A stretch of 64,000 nt of DNA. It comes from Neoceratodus forsteri. Lineage: Eukaryota > Chordata > Ceratodontiformes > Ceratodontidae. Position 1 is the stretch's first letter, and every line of letters begins with the position of its first letter. The notes beneath the pieces are model-generated. The model ran no database searches and was not told the origin of the DNA. It was given only the letters and a program-made list of their open reading frames with translations. This document shows positions 1 to 12,094 of this stretch, piece after piece. The translations under genes were made by a program, and so were the position numbers. Location of the stretch: positions 1,400,921,001 to 1,400,985,000 of the forward strand of contig CM057456.1 in assembly GCA_016271365.2 (NCBI GenBank), read 5' to 3'.

Positions 1-264
1 GGTCTGGCAACCCTCGATCTGGTGGATCAGCCGCAGACAGGATCTGGCATCGAGACGCAGATAAGTAATTCGGCATCAGCACCCACTGGACTTTCATGTC
101 TGCTGAACTGTCTGAATGTGGCTTTGCACTGGGGTAAATGTTTCGGGGAGTTGGTGGAGGGGGGAATGCAAGGTTGCTGTGTAGGGAAGCTATGGCACAG
201 TTAGTTAGGCCTTAGGTTGGCACCTTTCTAAGCGCAAAATCACCTTACAGGACAGATTTGCCTA
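1..264. other. unassigned left flank
   Basis: No convincing coding or repeat signal. A 60-codon open frame at 22-204 has no recognisable motif and is treated as chance. Confidence 0.4.
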
Positions 265-1030
265 ATGTTAGTGCAAATGTTCATGAGGCGAGGTCCCAAA
301 AAAGGCATGTTGAAAATTTGGCCCCAAAATATGTAAAAATGCCCAAGTTATGCCGCATAGATCAAAACCCCACTGAAATACATTGAACCACATACCCATT
401 TTGTTCACAGATCGGCTTTGAAGAGTGAAGACATGTCTGCGGTTCAGAGAGCATTACGGCATTAGACCCCTGATAGGAAAGTGAGGGCTTGGGGAGGTGT
501 GGGGTGGTGGGTGCTGAGTGCGAGGGTTGGTTGGGGGCTCAGGAATGGCTGCAAAAGCCATTGATGGACTTTTTTTTCTTTTTTGACAGGTGAAAAAAAA
601 AAAATCACAATGGAGGATTCCCGATCGTGACACTGAGAGACTGGGCACCCGCAGTGTCACTGTTGTGTTTCTGAGGGGGTTACTGAGAGGGAGAGTCGGG
701 TAGGGGTGATAAAAAACACATAGAAAAAAGGTCACACGGAACATGATCGTGACACTGGGGACTAAGCACCCCAGTGTCATTGTTATGTTCGAAGTGCTGA
801 AGGAGGTTGGATGGGGGATATGTAGATTTAAACAAAAACAGAAATCAGCAGTCATGGCGGAACACAGCACAGTCCGCCGTGACCAATATGACCACCGCAC
901 TCTATTATGCATGCGCTAGTAGTCGCGCATGCGCAGTACGATTTGACAGCCACCTTGGACATGGCGGAGTGTGCCATGTTCGGCCGTGACCGACAGCCTA
1001 AAAAATAGTGTAGTGCAACTACCAAAGGAA
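265..1030 (+). repeat. unclassified interspersed repeat X1
   Basis: Positions 280-470 align by eye with 41,741-41,900: the same order of a 'cccaaaaa...tgctgaaaatttgg' block, a 'gcccgag/caagttatgc' block and a 'cggctttgaagagtg' block, followed in both by a G-rich 'gaggggtgtgggg' tract and a T-run. Within X1 a 'gatcgtgacactg' block with a reversed 'cagtgtca' partner occurs twice (623 and 745), and a 'catggcgga...gccgtgacc' block occurs twice (about 855 and 960). I see no protein, so the class is unknown; a non-autonomous element is possible. Confidence 0.55.
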
Positions 1031-1091
1031 ACAGTCAGTGGAGGCACTGAGACCACTAATGAGCCAGTTCCCACTGCAGGGTGCGCATCCG

Positions 1092-2068
1092 TCAGTGGGC
1101 CCACCGGACCACACTGGTGCAAGCCGTCATGCAGCCCAAGAGATACAGAAAGTCCAGGGCAGGGCGCGACTGCCCAACCCAGGGAAAGGAGGAAAGGTCC
1201 TTCGCCCTGTCCGCTGGGAGGTGGGCCCTGGCCCGAACAGAGTCGAACTCAACCCCGATGAAGTGGATCACCTGAGAGAGCATGAGTTCCGACTAACCAA
1301 ACTGATCAAGAGGCCCAAGGCTGAGCAGGTTTGGAGAAGCAGGTCTCTGGACTGCTCCACCTCTGCCTTGGAGGAACCTGCAATCAGCCAGTCATCCACA
1401 TAAGGGTAAACCTGGACACCTCGGCACCACAGAAGGCTGCCACCACTGCGATGCATTTAGTGAAGACCCTGGGGCCAAGGATAGGCCGAGTGGCATAGCC
1501 TGGAACACGTAGAGTGTCCCCTCCAAGTGCAACCTCAAGAACTGCTGGTCGGACGGACGGGAATGTAAAAGGCAGTGCCCTGGAGGCTCAAGCAGCAAAA
1601 CCACATGTCCTGCTCCAGGGATAGAATGATCTGATTCAGAGTGACCATTTGAAATTTGCGCAGCCTCAAATACTTGTTGAGGTCACGCAGGTCCAGTACG
1701 GGGTACCAACCCTCCCATCCTTTTTGGAGCCAGAAAGTATCTGGAGATGAATCCCAGATTGGCTGTGGAGGCCAGGACATGGGAGATTGTGTTCTTTTGC
1801 AGGAGCTGAGTGATGTCCTCCCAAAGGGTGGACAGCATGTCCACGTGTACCATGTCCCCCTGTGGGACATGAACTCAGAAGGGAGGCGGGGATCCTTGAA
1901 TTTCAGAAGTAATCCCAGACTTACCACTTTGGGCGCCCATTGGTTCACAGTGATAAGGGACCAGCTGAATGCAAAGTGGTTGAGCTGGCCCCCCACAGAA
2001 GGTCCCAGGCAAGGCTGGATGGGCAGGAGAGGGCACCCCCAGTCATCACTGGGCATGTTTAGAGGCAT
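1092..2068 (-). pseudogene. DIRS reverse transcriptase, broken (copy A)
   Basis: Three overlapping minus-strand frames together cover the RT core. 1,535-2,068 holds the 'YPVLDLRDLNKYL' block typical of DIRS and Ty3-like RTs; 1,392-1,604 holds the 'FQAMPLGLSLAPG' block; 1,268-1,456 holds the catalytic 'YPYVDDWLIAG' (YxDD box, both aspartates kept, codons near 1,391). At least two frameshifts separate these blocks, so no functional enzyme is encoded. In an intact element this polymerase copies the element RNA into DNA. Homology to copies B1, B4, C and E1 is clear in order and spacing. Confidence 0.75.
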
Positions 2069-2118
2069 CTCCGGAGCCAGAAGTTGGGGAGGGCCCCAAA
2101 CCTAGGCCTCCAGACCTT

Positions 2119-4485
2119 CTAGCGCCAATGAGGGCTGGTTTGTGCTTGGACCGCCAGGCCAGGTGATGCCCCTGCTGGGGCTGCGGTGGGCCAGCAGTGG
2201 ATGCAGAGTGGGACCGAAACTAAAAGGGCTTCTTCAACTTTTTTGTGCCCCTTAGCGTCATTCTGGGAGGACGCAACGGAGTCCAAGGTGCCACTGGACT
2301 TCTCAATGCACATTAGATGCCCATCAATGCCAGGACTGAAAAGGTCGGTACCCAAGAAGGGGACATCCATCAGCTTATGCTGAATGTTGGCAGTAAAGGT
2401 CAACAATCTCAGCCATACTCGGCACCTCATGACCACCGCTACAGCCATGGACCTGGCAAAGGAGTCACCAATGTTCATAGCCATCTGGAGCTGTTTGGCA
2501 ACGGCTTGACCTTGATCCCAGACCATTTTAACCAATAGCTGAAGATCAGTGGGAAGGCGGGAAATAACAGGGTCCAAGGTGCCCAAAAGGACATGGGAGA
2601 AGTTGGCCATCATAACACGCAGCATTGGTCTGCGAAGACCCAGGGCCAACAGCAGAGACTTTTCTTAGCTCTGTGGTCGATCTCTTATCGAGGGCTTAAT
2701 GCGACATCCCTGCATTGCCTGAACACCTGGAAACTGAGTCCGCAACCACGCCTTCGGCCAAAGGATAATCAGTGAATCCAGACAAAGACCCACTGGTACC
2801 ATATACTTGCGGAACATACAAGCCAAGGGCAACAGGCAAGAGGCTGGGTGCTACCACAGCTCCAAAGCCAGACCCAGGATGGCTTCTGTCACAGGGAAGG
2901 CAACCCCAAGGGATTCATCCCATTCCAAGATCTCTAAGAGGGAATATTCTGCCCACTTCTGAACTGGTTCTAGCAGGATCGCCGTAGATTTTGAAATCAG
3001 GTGGAGTTAAGCCCCAAAGGAAGAGGGACTAGTCTTCGAGGCAACTTCCTCAACGGACTCCCGGTCAACTCCCAGAGAATAGGAAGAGTGCATGGAGGAG
3101 CCCTCCAAATCAGAGGGTTCCTCATATACTGCTGACCCCATATCCTCGCTGACAACACAAGACCTGTCAGTGGGGGAAATCTGCACCAAGATCCTTCCTT
3201 GAACGCATGTGGCAGAGGGCACCGACTTTGTCAGGGCATCCTCCTTGGGCTGCGCAGCTGGTGGTTCCACCCTAATGGGAGGAGAGGTCGGTGTCAGCAG
3301 TGTCGGGGGTGACTGGCATGGCCGAGGGATCGGAGGCCAGAGAAGCACCAGAAAAGGCTGTGGACCACGGCCTTGGCTGAGGATCCACTGCTGCCGGATG
3401 AGCTCTTCGTACCTGCACCACATTTTATGGTGGAGCTGTTCCTCACCCGAAGAAAAGGAAGAAAATGAAGGCTATCTACAGCGCCTCTTGGCCAAAGGCA
3501 GAGAGTCGGACCACTGAGAACAGCAAGAGTCATGAGATCTTGATCTGGAGAAAGATCGGGACCTCGAACTCTACTGTTGATGATTCAGTTGATGGGGAAG
3601 CAAAGCAGGGGCAGGCGTAGGATGCCTTGGAGCCCAGAGGGAGTAGGCTCCTTGGGGGGGGGAGACTACTGGCTCAGTGGAATGAACCAGCCCCTCTTGA
3701 ATGAGAGCAGCCAGAGCTGGGGTCCTGAATAATTAACAATCTCTTTCCTCCTGTGACAACAGGTCGAGAAATATCTCGACCAGCTGGTCAACCTGTGTCT
3801 TGGCTAACAAGCTCGACGGGGTCACTGAGAGGCCAGCTGCCTGGACTAGAGGAGCATCAGCTGAAGCTGAGGACTCGACGGCTGTCGAGCCCACAAATGC
3901 ACGAGAACAAGAGGAACAGGACCTCTCTCAATCCCACAACCTGCGGTGGGATTTTTTTTAGATTAACCCCACTTGGACTTTCAGGGAGGGCCCTCTCCAA
4001 GAGTAGGAAGGAGCTGACACAAGCCCCATAACGCCCCTGAGAAGGAGGTGCCCAAGCCCAACAAGGTCAAGGTGGATGACAAAGCCGAAGCGGCCTGAGC
4101 CACCACCTCTTCGAAAGCAGCAAGCTGAGCAGCGGAACCCACAGTTGCCAAGACCGCCCTGTGCACCTCTTTGGATCTGACCAGGGGGTCACAGTTGTCT
4201 GGGCGGCCTAACACAAAGTGGGCATAACAGTCCTCCAAAGTGGAGGGCTGAAGGGTTCTGGCACAGACTGCAAGCCTGTGGGTCATGCTCAAGCCCTAAG
4301 TAGTAAATGCACATGGAGTGCAGATCGGTGCACAACATCGTCTGATTACAAACCAAAAGCACCTCTTGAAAACAGGAACAGCTTTGGTTATCTTCACGTT
4401 TCACGTTGTAGAGAAGAACGTTGAATTTTAAAATACTCGAAGACCGAAAAATGAAGTTTAGAAAAGTCGGGCCCACATCTAGCAC
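2119..4485 (-). pseudogene. DIRS gag-like protein, broken (copy A)
   Basis: Scattered minus-strand frames follow the gag order seen in other copies. 4,189-4,485 carries a zinc-knuckle-like stretch 'CIYYLGLEHDPQAC', which has the CX2CX4HX4C spacing except that the second Cys is Tyr. 3,981-4,292 has the 'AFEEVVAQAAS' block shared with copy D. 3,007-3,533 is a basic/proline-rich stretch. 2,119-2,649 ('DLQLLVKMVWDQGQAVAKQLQ') parallels the C-terminal helical part of B1 gag. Frameshifts and stops break it throughout. Gag would package element RNA; this copy cannot. Confidence 0.6.
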
Positions 4486-4775
4486 TGAGCTGCGATGGAG
4501 GGAATCTGAAGTTTCCAGCAGAAAGAAGATTTGATGTCATGGGGTAGTACCAAGGAGGATACCACCCGGGTGGGTGGGAGAAGCCAGCCTGAAGACCTTC
4601 TAGCCAGCTCTTAAAAGGGAAAGGATTCCGCCATAAGTGTGGATAATACACCATTTCCATGTCCCAAGAATTACCAAAGAACCGCACAACCTGTCATGTG
4701 TTACTGCTTACATATTACATATCCCCATATACAAAACTGGGTTACACTTTAACTGTCGCTTACCTGCACTGTAGA

Positions 4776-4795
4776 TACAGTGTAACTACACTGTA
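4776..4795. repeat. short perfect palindrome
   Basis: Arms 'tacagtgta' and 'tacactgta' around a 2-nt centre; 'gtaactacactg' recurs again about 45 bases later (near 4,827). Confidence 0.6.
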
Positions 4796-5866
4796 ACTGA
4801 ATTACAATGCAGCTGCAGACAACAAATGTAACTACACTGCAATTACCTTGTTGCTGCAAGTCACATTTTCTGGCGGGGTAAAATAAAAACGTTCAGACTC
4901 TTTCCCTTATTTGCATAGATTTGTCAAAAAGAAAATCATTTTATTAGCATACTTTGCTGCTAACAATAGCTTCTATGTGCCCTTTTCAGTAAAGCTTGCT
5001 GGTTTTCCTTTTGTTATGTATCTAAGCTACATATGCTCAACATACCTTATGTAAAGCACTCAACAATATCATTTCAGTACGCTACTGTACTAGAGACAAA
5101 CACATTAAAGAGCTTTCGAACTTGTGCAAACTTCAGTACAATTTATTGTTTATTGTCTGTCTATTTAACCAGCTGACTAGACAGGGCATTTTCACTGTCT
5201 TATGCCCGAGATCTACAAGCAAGTCTAATGAAAGGAGGCTACAATAGTTCAGTTCACATGTCGTTTACCTAATTCCCCTGCAGATCTACATACAGTAGTC
5301 AACAATGCACTATATCACTGCGTGTTATTTACTACATCTGTAAACAATCACAGCACAGTAATTTACTTCTTAATGGTAGGAGGCTGTGTAAAACATTTCA
5401 CTCCACTTTTTCTACTGACTAAATATGTTGGAGTGGAATACTCAAACACAGTCACTACCAGTGCACAAAAATGTATGCCAACCAGAAACTGCCATATTTC
5501 AACATGTCTGCCACCAGCAGTGGGAGGAAGAGCCTGGACAGAAGGCACTTCGTCAAGAAAAGTGACTGCACCCTAATCCAGCTGTGTGCATGCTAACAGC
5601 TCTACTTTATTATTAAGCAAAACATATATTTTAGGTACTACGTACAAAAGCTAGCAGGCCCTCCATAGATTATTTTGTTTTTACTCTTAAAACAGAGGCC
5701 AAATCTGACTTTATGGCAAGGAAAGACAGGAAAATGTTTCCTAGCTCTCCTTCTCTGGCAACTGAAGAAACAGACAAATAAGAGTGGCCTCAATAAGGCT
5801 GGCCTTCTGATGACACTGTTGTTGTATATATGGCAAGACTGCGCTTTATTAACCATCTCTTGGACT

Positions 5867-6120
5867 GTACAGAGCTTTAGGATTTAGTGTTGGTACCAGT
5901 CACCATCCCCAAGCAAATGGATGCAAAACTCTCTCCCTTCCTCTCCTGGATTATAAAGCACACTGAGATGCATGGTTATCCTCGCGCGACGCCCCCCCCC
6001 CACCACCACCACTAACACAAACATATAAAGACAGCAGCATTCTCTCTGCTCCATCTTCTAGGCTGTATAGCATTTTACAAGACGGTTTTGGTCCCAGTCA
6101 CCCCACACCGCAAATGGTAG
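5867..6120 (+). repeat. imperfect direct duplication about 200 bp apart
   Basis: 5,867-5,924 ('gttggtaccagtcaccatcc...gcaaatgg') and 6,064-6,120 ('tttggtcccagtcacccc...gcaaatgg') match in order. Between them lies a C-run followed by 'caccaccacc'. Confidence 0.5.
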
Positions 6121-6708
6121 TATCCTCCGCCCCTTTTTTCCAACACTGAGCTGTTTTCAACTTTTTTTAAAAACGGGGTCGGACTCCTGGCAGTGTGCCA
6201 GGAACAAACACTGCCCTACTGAATCACCCAATTCCATAGCCTGACTCCACCCAAACCAAAGGGGGCCATCTGTAACAACTGTCCCACTCTTCTGACCCCC
6301 AATCCATAATTTCCGGAGTGGGGAAGGAACAGTCACACATCCAGGCAAGCTCAGTTTTCCCCCTCTCCCTAAACCAACAGCACACCTTCCTGAAATAAGT
6401 CCAATACAGTTTAGCTGACTGAAGCAGAGCACGCAGTTACTCGTCAGTCTGCCTACTGTCATCAATGATGCAGATTGCTCCTCTCCCTCCCGGTCCAAAG
6501 CTCTTTTTTTTTGTCAGCTGGTAAGACAGATTTCAGAAAAGCGTGCAGCAGGTGTTGGGAACGTGGCGAACGAGCTATCTAGGGTTTGCGACAGAAATCA
6601 TGGATTGGGTATGGAGGCACTTCTTACTAAGATCCTTTTGCATAAATAAAAAAAAAAAAAAACTACAGTTGGTGAACAATATGGAGTCACAACCTTAAAG
6701 CAGCAGTA

Positions 6709-7078
6709 CAGTACTCTGCCGACCGCGGCAGCAACGGACGCTCCTGCTCCCACCAGGAGCCTGATTCTACAGCGTGCAGCACAATAGGTGGGCAACCCTC
6801 CCCCAGTACTCTGCCGACCGCGGCGGCAGCAGACCCCGCTCCTGTTCCCACCGGGGCTTACAGTTCTGGCGTGCAGCACAATGAAGGGCAACCCCCCTCC
6901 CAGTACTCTGCCGACCGCGCGGCAGCGGACGCTCCTGCTCCCACCGGGAGCCTGATTCTACAGCGTGCAGCACAATAGGCAGGCAAACACCCCCCCCAGT
7001 ACTCTGCCGACCGTGGCAGCAACGGACGCTCCTGCTCCCACCGGGAGCCTGATTCTGCAGCGTGCAGCACAATAGGTA
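6709..7078 (+). repeat. minisatellite, four copies of about 96 bp
   Basis: Units start at 6,709, 6,804, 6,901 and 6,997 with 'cagtactctgccgaccg' and end with 'gcgtgcagcacaat'. Units 1, 3 and 4 are close; unit 2 is more diverged in the middle. The unit is GC- and CpG-rich. Open frames across it are products of the repetition. Confidence 0.9.
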
Positions 7079-7967
7079 AAGGCTCACTTCTATATCTGCC
7101 AGTGGACTGCCTCAGTGTAGCCAAAGGACACCGGGATTTTCCTGTTCCCCACAGCCTCACTGATTGTTTTTCGACTACTGCTGTGGGGTGCTAGCCCGAC
7201 AGACGCTGCGTCGTCTGCCCTCCCGCCCCAGCCACCCACCCACCCACCCAGAGGCGGCCCTCAATTTATTGGCCAGCACCCATTACATCACTTCCGGTTT
7301 GCCAAATTACTAAGTCCCCACTTTCCCCTTTGCAGGTTATACCTGCTGGTCACTAGAGGTCACTGTGCCTCCTGCCTATTGCTCCTGCCACCTAACTCTA
7401 CACTATCCCTGTGTTGTCCCCCCTTTACCCCTCTTCTCACCTCTCCCATCCTAATCCGCCCCTACCATCTTCCCCTCTATTCATCTAAGTTCCCCAATTT
7501 TTCTCCACTTCAGCTCTCATACCCTTACCAATCATGCATGCTCACCTCCTGCCTACCTGCCTCTCTCCTTCTCCTCCTATTGCCTTCAGCTAACCCTAAT
7601 GTCCCTGTTAACCCTCAGCCTCACTACTCTAGTGCTCCTACCTGCCCTCCTGCCCTCCCCTCCTTCCATACCACTGCCCCTCCCCCACCCTCCTCCTCCA
7701 CTCACCCCATATGCTCCTCTCCACTTCATCCCCCATCTAGACACTACCTTTCCTCCCCCCTTTGCCTCCTCGGGCATCTTATCACTAAGCCTTCCAGCCT
7801 GTGCTGCCTACCCACCCTGTAGCTCACAACCCCTTCCCTTCCTGTCACTCCAGCGTAAACTCTCTTCTGCCACCCTCTGTCCAGGCGGCTCTCCTCCTCC
7901 TTCTGCTCTGACTGGTAACATACATCCCAATCCTGAGTCCAGCTCACAAGGCTCCTCAAAGAATCAC
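7079..7967 (+). other. pyrimidine-rich stretch before a LINE, possible LINE 5' part
   Basis: From about 7,379 the plus strand is C/T-rich and stays open in one frame for 147 codons (7,379-7,822) with a Pro/Ser/Leu-rich, low-complexity product. It may be the 5' region or ORF1 remnant of the LINE at 7,968; no zinc finger or esterase motif is seen. Confidence 0.35.
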
Positions 7968-8802
7968 GGACTTCATATTGCTTCCATGAACATATGTACC
8001 CTCCTTAAAAATTAGACTCTCTCAATTGCTGGGTTACGGTTCATAAGCTTGGACGTTATCTCAATAGTTGAAACCTGGCTGTCAGACTCTACCCCTGACT
8101 CCTGGTCACTCCTGGCTACTCCCTCTGTCGGGAGGTCCATGTTGGTGGGCGAGGTGGGGGTTGTGCCATTTATGTCAAAGACCCTCTCGTTGGACTAGCC
8201 CTCCCAGCCCCTGTCCTTGAATTCAGGGCTCAGGCCCTAACCCTAAAACCATCTCCTGATCCCTCTAGGGGTCCCATCTACCTGACAACAGTGTACATAC
8301 CTCCAAAAAAAATCAAGCACAAGCACTAGGCCCACTAATTGATTATCTTACCTCCCTACCCCACTCCTCCGACCAAATCCTTGTGGGGGACTTGAACATC
8401 AATTGGCTTAGCCCTTCCTCCACTTCCTCCTGTGACGCCTTTGCAGCCACTGACCTAACCCAACTAGTCTCCCAACCCACTAGAGTGAATCCTAGAATGG
8501 GTTCTAGCACACTCCTAGATGTGGCCATCACAAAGCGCCCTAACCGCATCTGCAACATTCAAATCCTCCCAGACTGTCTTAGTGACCACTCCCCTGTTCT
8601 CTTCAATTGGTCAACCTCCTTGCCCAAACCCACAGCACAAACTACCCTTCGGCGACGTCTCAGACCTGGTGGGCTGAAAGGCCTTAAGCAGCTCCTAGCC
8701 CTCATAGACTGGTCACCTATACTAAATGCCCCAGATATTGACACGGCCCTTACCTTCTTTATCCACACCTTCAACTCTGCTTGTGACATTTTGCACCCAT
8801 AA
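7968..8802 (+). pseudogene. LINE apurinic-like endonuclease domain, broken
   Basis: Starts with 'LHIASMNICTLL', equivalent to the 'LNIRSL' opening of non-LTR endonucleases, and passes through 'SLDVISIVETWLSD' (the catalytic E of the ETW block). After a frameshift it continues in 8,383-8,802 with 'GDLNINWL' and ends with 'SDHSPVLFNW', the conserved SDH catalytic block. In an intact LINE this domain nicks target DNA to prime reverse transcription. A stop follows 'LLKN' at about 8,013, so the domain is not translatable as one piece. Confidence 0.75.
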
Positions 8803-8875
8803 CTGCTCAGCGGTGCAAAGTAGGCATCCCCTGGGTTACCCCTCCCTCGCCAACTACTAAGCATAGGGACAATCT

Positions 8876-10875
8876 ATGACATTGCCACCACGAAACAGGC
8901 CACCAGTTGACAGGCTAGCCTATGCTGCTGCCAGGAACAAATGTACATGGGCCATCCGCAAAGCGAAGGATGATCACTATCAAGCCTCCCTCACTTCCTC
9001 TTGGGGGAACGCAAGGACATTCTGGGACAACATTAAGCAGTTAAATGGTGGCACGCGTCCCCCCACCCACCTTCTCTTATCAACATTAATGGTTCGGTCT
9101 CCTCAGACCCTGTCCTTATTGCCAACCACCTCAACAAATCTTTCACAGACCTTAGCCTGGTGCTCCCAGATAATTTCTTCGCCCCCCCCCCCCAGGTCTG
9201 TCCCTATTCTCCCATGCCCCTTGTTCTATCTGCACCGAGTCACTGCCCAGGAAGTCAGACCTTACCTACTCAAGGCCTTAAAGAGTAACACAATTTGCAA
9301 TGACTCCCTTGATCCCAGTCTTCTCCGTCAGGTTCTGGATCTGGTTATCTCACCAATCACCAGCCTATTTAACAAATCTCTCTGCCTAGGGCAATTCCCC
9401 TCTGCCTGGAAGATAGCTACTGTTACCCCAATACACAAGGGTGGTGATAGGACCCTCCTAGCAATGTCACCTCATTCAATCCTCTCCCCTCTCTCTAAGG
9501 CCTTAGAAAAAATAGTGGCCTCCCAAATCTCAGAATACCTCAATAAATATAGCATCCTCTGCCCAGAACAACATGGTTTCAGAGCAGGCCACAGCACCAA
9601 TACTGCCCTCCTGGAATTCTCTAACTTTCTTCACACCTCACTGGACTCTGGCTCCCTAGCAGGTGCCGTGTTCACTGACTTATCTAAAGCCTTTTATACT
9701 GTCTCCCACCCCCTCTTGCTAGTTACCCGTAGTCACTTAGGCGTTGCCACTGGGCCTGTTTCCTGGTGCTCCAGCTACTTGTCGCCCCGCTCACAACGTG
9801 TGAAAATCAACAGGAAACTTTCCAGCGCCTGCCCTATCCGCTCCGGAGTCCCACAAGGCTCCATTCTTGGGCCCTTGCTCTTTTCCCTTTTCTCAACTCC
9901 TGCCGGGAGAATGTACTGGTAAAATCCTTCTTCGCAGATGATGCTGTACTCTTTGCCTCCGACCGTAATCCTATCGCACTTCAGGATTCTCTGCAGAATC
10001 CTACAACAGCCTTGAAACCTGGTTTACTGAGCACAGACTCGTAATTAATCTAAAGAAAACCAAAACCATGCTCTTTGCTTACCCCAAAATAAATCCAATA
10101 ACTATCCTCTGCGAGTCCACTCACCTCTAAACTCCCTATTGATCTAGTTCACTCTTATAAATACCTAGGCATAACCTTTGACCCCGCACTCTCTTTTCAT
10201 GCCCACATCTCTGCCCTTGCCTCAGCCTCTAACACTCGGCTGGGTATCCTCTATCGTCATAAAAACTGCCTCCCCACGGATGCCCTCCGACTTGCAGTCA
10301 CAACCTCAGTTCTATCTCTGGTAGACTATGGCTTACCTGTGTATGGTGCAGCAGACCAGACTGCCCTGCACAAGATCCGCCTCACCTTAAACAAGGCCTG
10401 CAGGCTCATAACTGGGGCTCCTAGACTAACCCACACTTGCCTTCTTTACGCCATGGCTAATCTACTCAACCTAGATGAGTGTCTCAAATACCAAACCTGC
10501 CTCCTAACAAAAATCACTCTTGGGCTATCCCACCGGGTCTGTCAACCACTATCCAACGAGCAAACCCTACAGTGCATACCCGTATATCCTGCAAAACTGC
10601 ACTGGTTATACCAAGGGCGAGAACCTCGCACGGTCAAAGGGCTTACCACTACAGAGCCCCCTGTTGGTATAGCGCCCTGCCTGCCGGAATCACTGATGCC
10701 ACCTCATTATCTTATTTTAAATCTGGCCTCAGAAATCACCTGCGCTCAACACGCAGCTGTAGCTGCCCCTAATGCCTCCTCCTATTCCTTCCAGACAAAG
10801 CTCGCTGAGCTGCTCTCTGACCTTCTGTCCAACTCTACCCTCACTTGCTGCTATCTCCCCACACTCCTCTTCTGA
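8876..10875 (+). pseudogene. LINE reverse transcriptase, broken
   Basis: 8,876-9,922 is open for 348 codons and contains 'WKIATVTPIHKGGD', 'EQHGFRAGHSTNTALL', 'AGAVFTDLSKAF' and 'GVPQGSILGPLLFSLF' (RT blocks 1-5). A frameshift then moves the 'FADDAVLFAS' catalytic box into the frame 9,930-10,044. The C-terminal part, with 'LNKACRLITGAPR', lies in 10,339-10,875. 'AFYTVSH' replaces the usual 'AFDTVDH'; if the first Asp of that block is really Tyr, one catalytic metal ligand is lost. Confidence 0.8.
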
Positions 10876-11144
10876 TGTCTTCCACCCAGCCTTACCTTTA
10901 TCTATCTATTGAATCAATCTCCATGTAACTACTGTATATTGTCTACGCTGTAAAGCCCACATATAAGCCTGTTGTATACTCTGCTTGACATATGCCTGCA
11001 TTTTGTGCCCGATTCATAAATGTACCCTGATTTTTTTTTTTTTTTTGTCTGCCCTATGTTTGTTTCTTGCACTGTTTTGTCCTCTCTGTGACGAGGTACC
11101 TTTGTAAATGAGCCTCTGGCTCAAAGGTTGTTAAACTGATGTTC

Positions 11145-11184
11145 TAATAAATAAATAAATAAAAATAAATAAATAAAAATAAAT
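11145..11184 (+). repeat. (AATAAA/AAAT)n LINE tail
   Basis: Simple repeat at the 3' end of the LINE, as is usual for L2/Rex1-like elements. Confidence 0.8.
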
Positions 11185-12094
11185 AGTTAGCCAGGAAGTG
11201 TTTGTCACTTCCCAGATTTTTGCACTGCCTGGTAGTTTAAAATTTCAGATTTAACTTTTGCTGTTTACTACTGTTTTCTAATAATTAGTTCCCTTGATGT
11301 TTAATACATTTATAATGTGTACAGCCACAGGAAATATGGCAGCCCCCATACCATTTCCTGTTTTTCACCTTTCATTTACATTGCTTGTCCTATAAAAACT
11401 CAGCAGGCAAAGGGCAAAGGAAGGGGCGGTGCATCAGACAAAATAACCAGTGAGAGAATGGCACCACCCCATTTCCCTCAGAATCCAATACGGCGTTCCG
11501 GGTAAGGGGCAGTGCTAAACTGTCAGAAAAAATAAAGAATATAACGAAAACAAACATTAAAAGCAAAGAATTCAAGTGTTATCAGTTGTGGGGCTTGTTT
11601 GACATAACTACTGTAAAAAGAACATTTTTATTAACTAGTGCTGCTGCCTTAAAAGCAAATGGCACAGGAACAACAAACAGCAGATTGATTATTTAGGGAG
11701 AGAATATTTTTTATAAGATACTACTTTAGACTGGGGAGTAGGGGTGGCAAAACCACCTGTAACTAAAGAAAACTGATTTGTATTCATCTATCGGCCTACT
11801 GTCCAGACTACAGTTCTCTCTAAAACTGCTTGTTATTATTTTTGTCTGACAGCTGTCGCAGTTTGGCATACAATTCAGGGATATGCTTACTAGTCTTGCT
11901 TTCTATTGATGCAGGGCCCAAGTTTCTACTTCAGGTATGATACAGACAGTGTAGGTCACATTCTTTTTGTGGGATGCTACCAACACACACATGGTTTTAG
12001 GCTAAAAAAATGCATGCATCTATTCAGTTAATCAATCAAGGACTCCTTGTGAAACCGATATTTTAATTTTTTTTTCTTAATTCTTTGTTTACGA
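11185..12094. other. no gene recognised
   Basis: AT-rich spacer between two LINEs. The open frames at 11,317-11,505 and 11,390-11,575 show no motif. A T-run at 12,062-12,076 precedes the next LINE. Confidence 0.5.

Larger units (their letters stand above)
1031..4670 (-). mobile_element. DIRS-type retrotransposon copy A, decayed, 3' part missing
   Basis: Read on the minus strand this gives element 5' end, gag, then reverse transcriptase; RNase H and recombinase are absent, so the copy is cut inside RT near 1,031. The region 1,085-1,700 aligns with the RT of copy C (63,110-63,730). The right end 'gtgtggataat...catgtcccaagaa' (4,636-4,670) matches the ends of copies C and D, so A belongs to that family. 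It ends in AA, as other copies here do. Confidence 0.75.
4671..6708. other. no gene recognised
   Basis: AT-rich DNA without a supportable coding signal. Short open frames at 5,322-5,576, 5,675-5,887 and 6,157-6,498 have no motif I know. Two small repeat features inside are listed separately. Confidence 0.5.
7968..11190 (+). mobile_element. LINE, L2/Rex1-like (CR1 group), inactive
   Basis: Endonuclease then reverse transcriptase on the plus strand, followed by a 3' UTR with a small hairpin ('gagcctctggctc') and an (AATAAA)n-like tail. EN followed by RT of 'DLSKAF' and 'GVPQGSILGPLLFSLF' type places it in the Jockey/CR1/L2/Rex1 group; the clade inside that group is uncertain. Several frameshifts are present. 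Confidence 0.8.

Noticed and set aside
454..912. 152-codon minus-strand frame in X1
   Set aside because: Low-complexity product over repeats and T/A runs; no counterpart in X2.
6767..7160. Two frames of about 100 codons on the minus strand
   Set aside because: Translations of the 96-bp minisatellite.
7379..8015. Pro/Ser/Leu-rich plus-strand frames as a host gene
   Set aside because: Pyrimidine-rich DNA immediately before a LINE endonuclease; low complexity.
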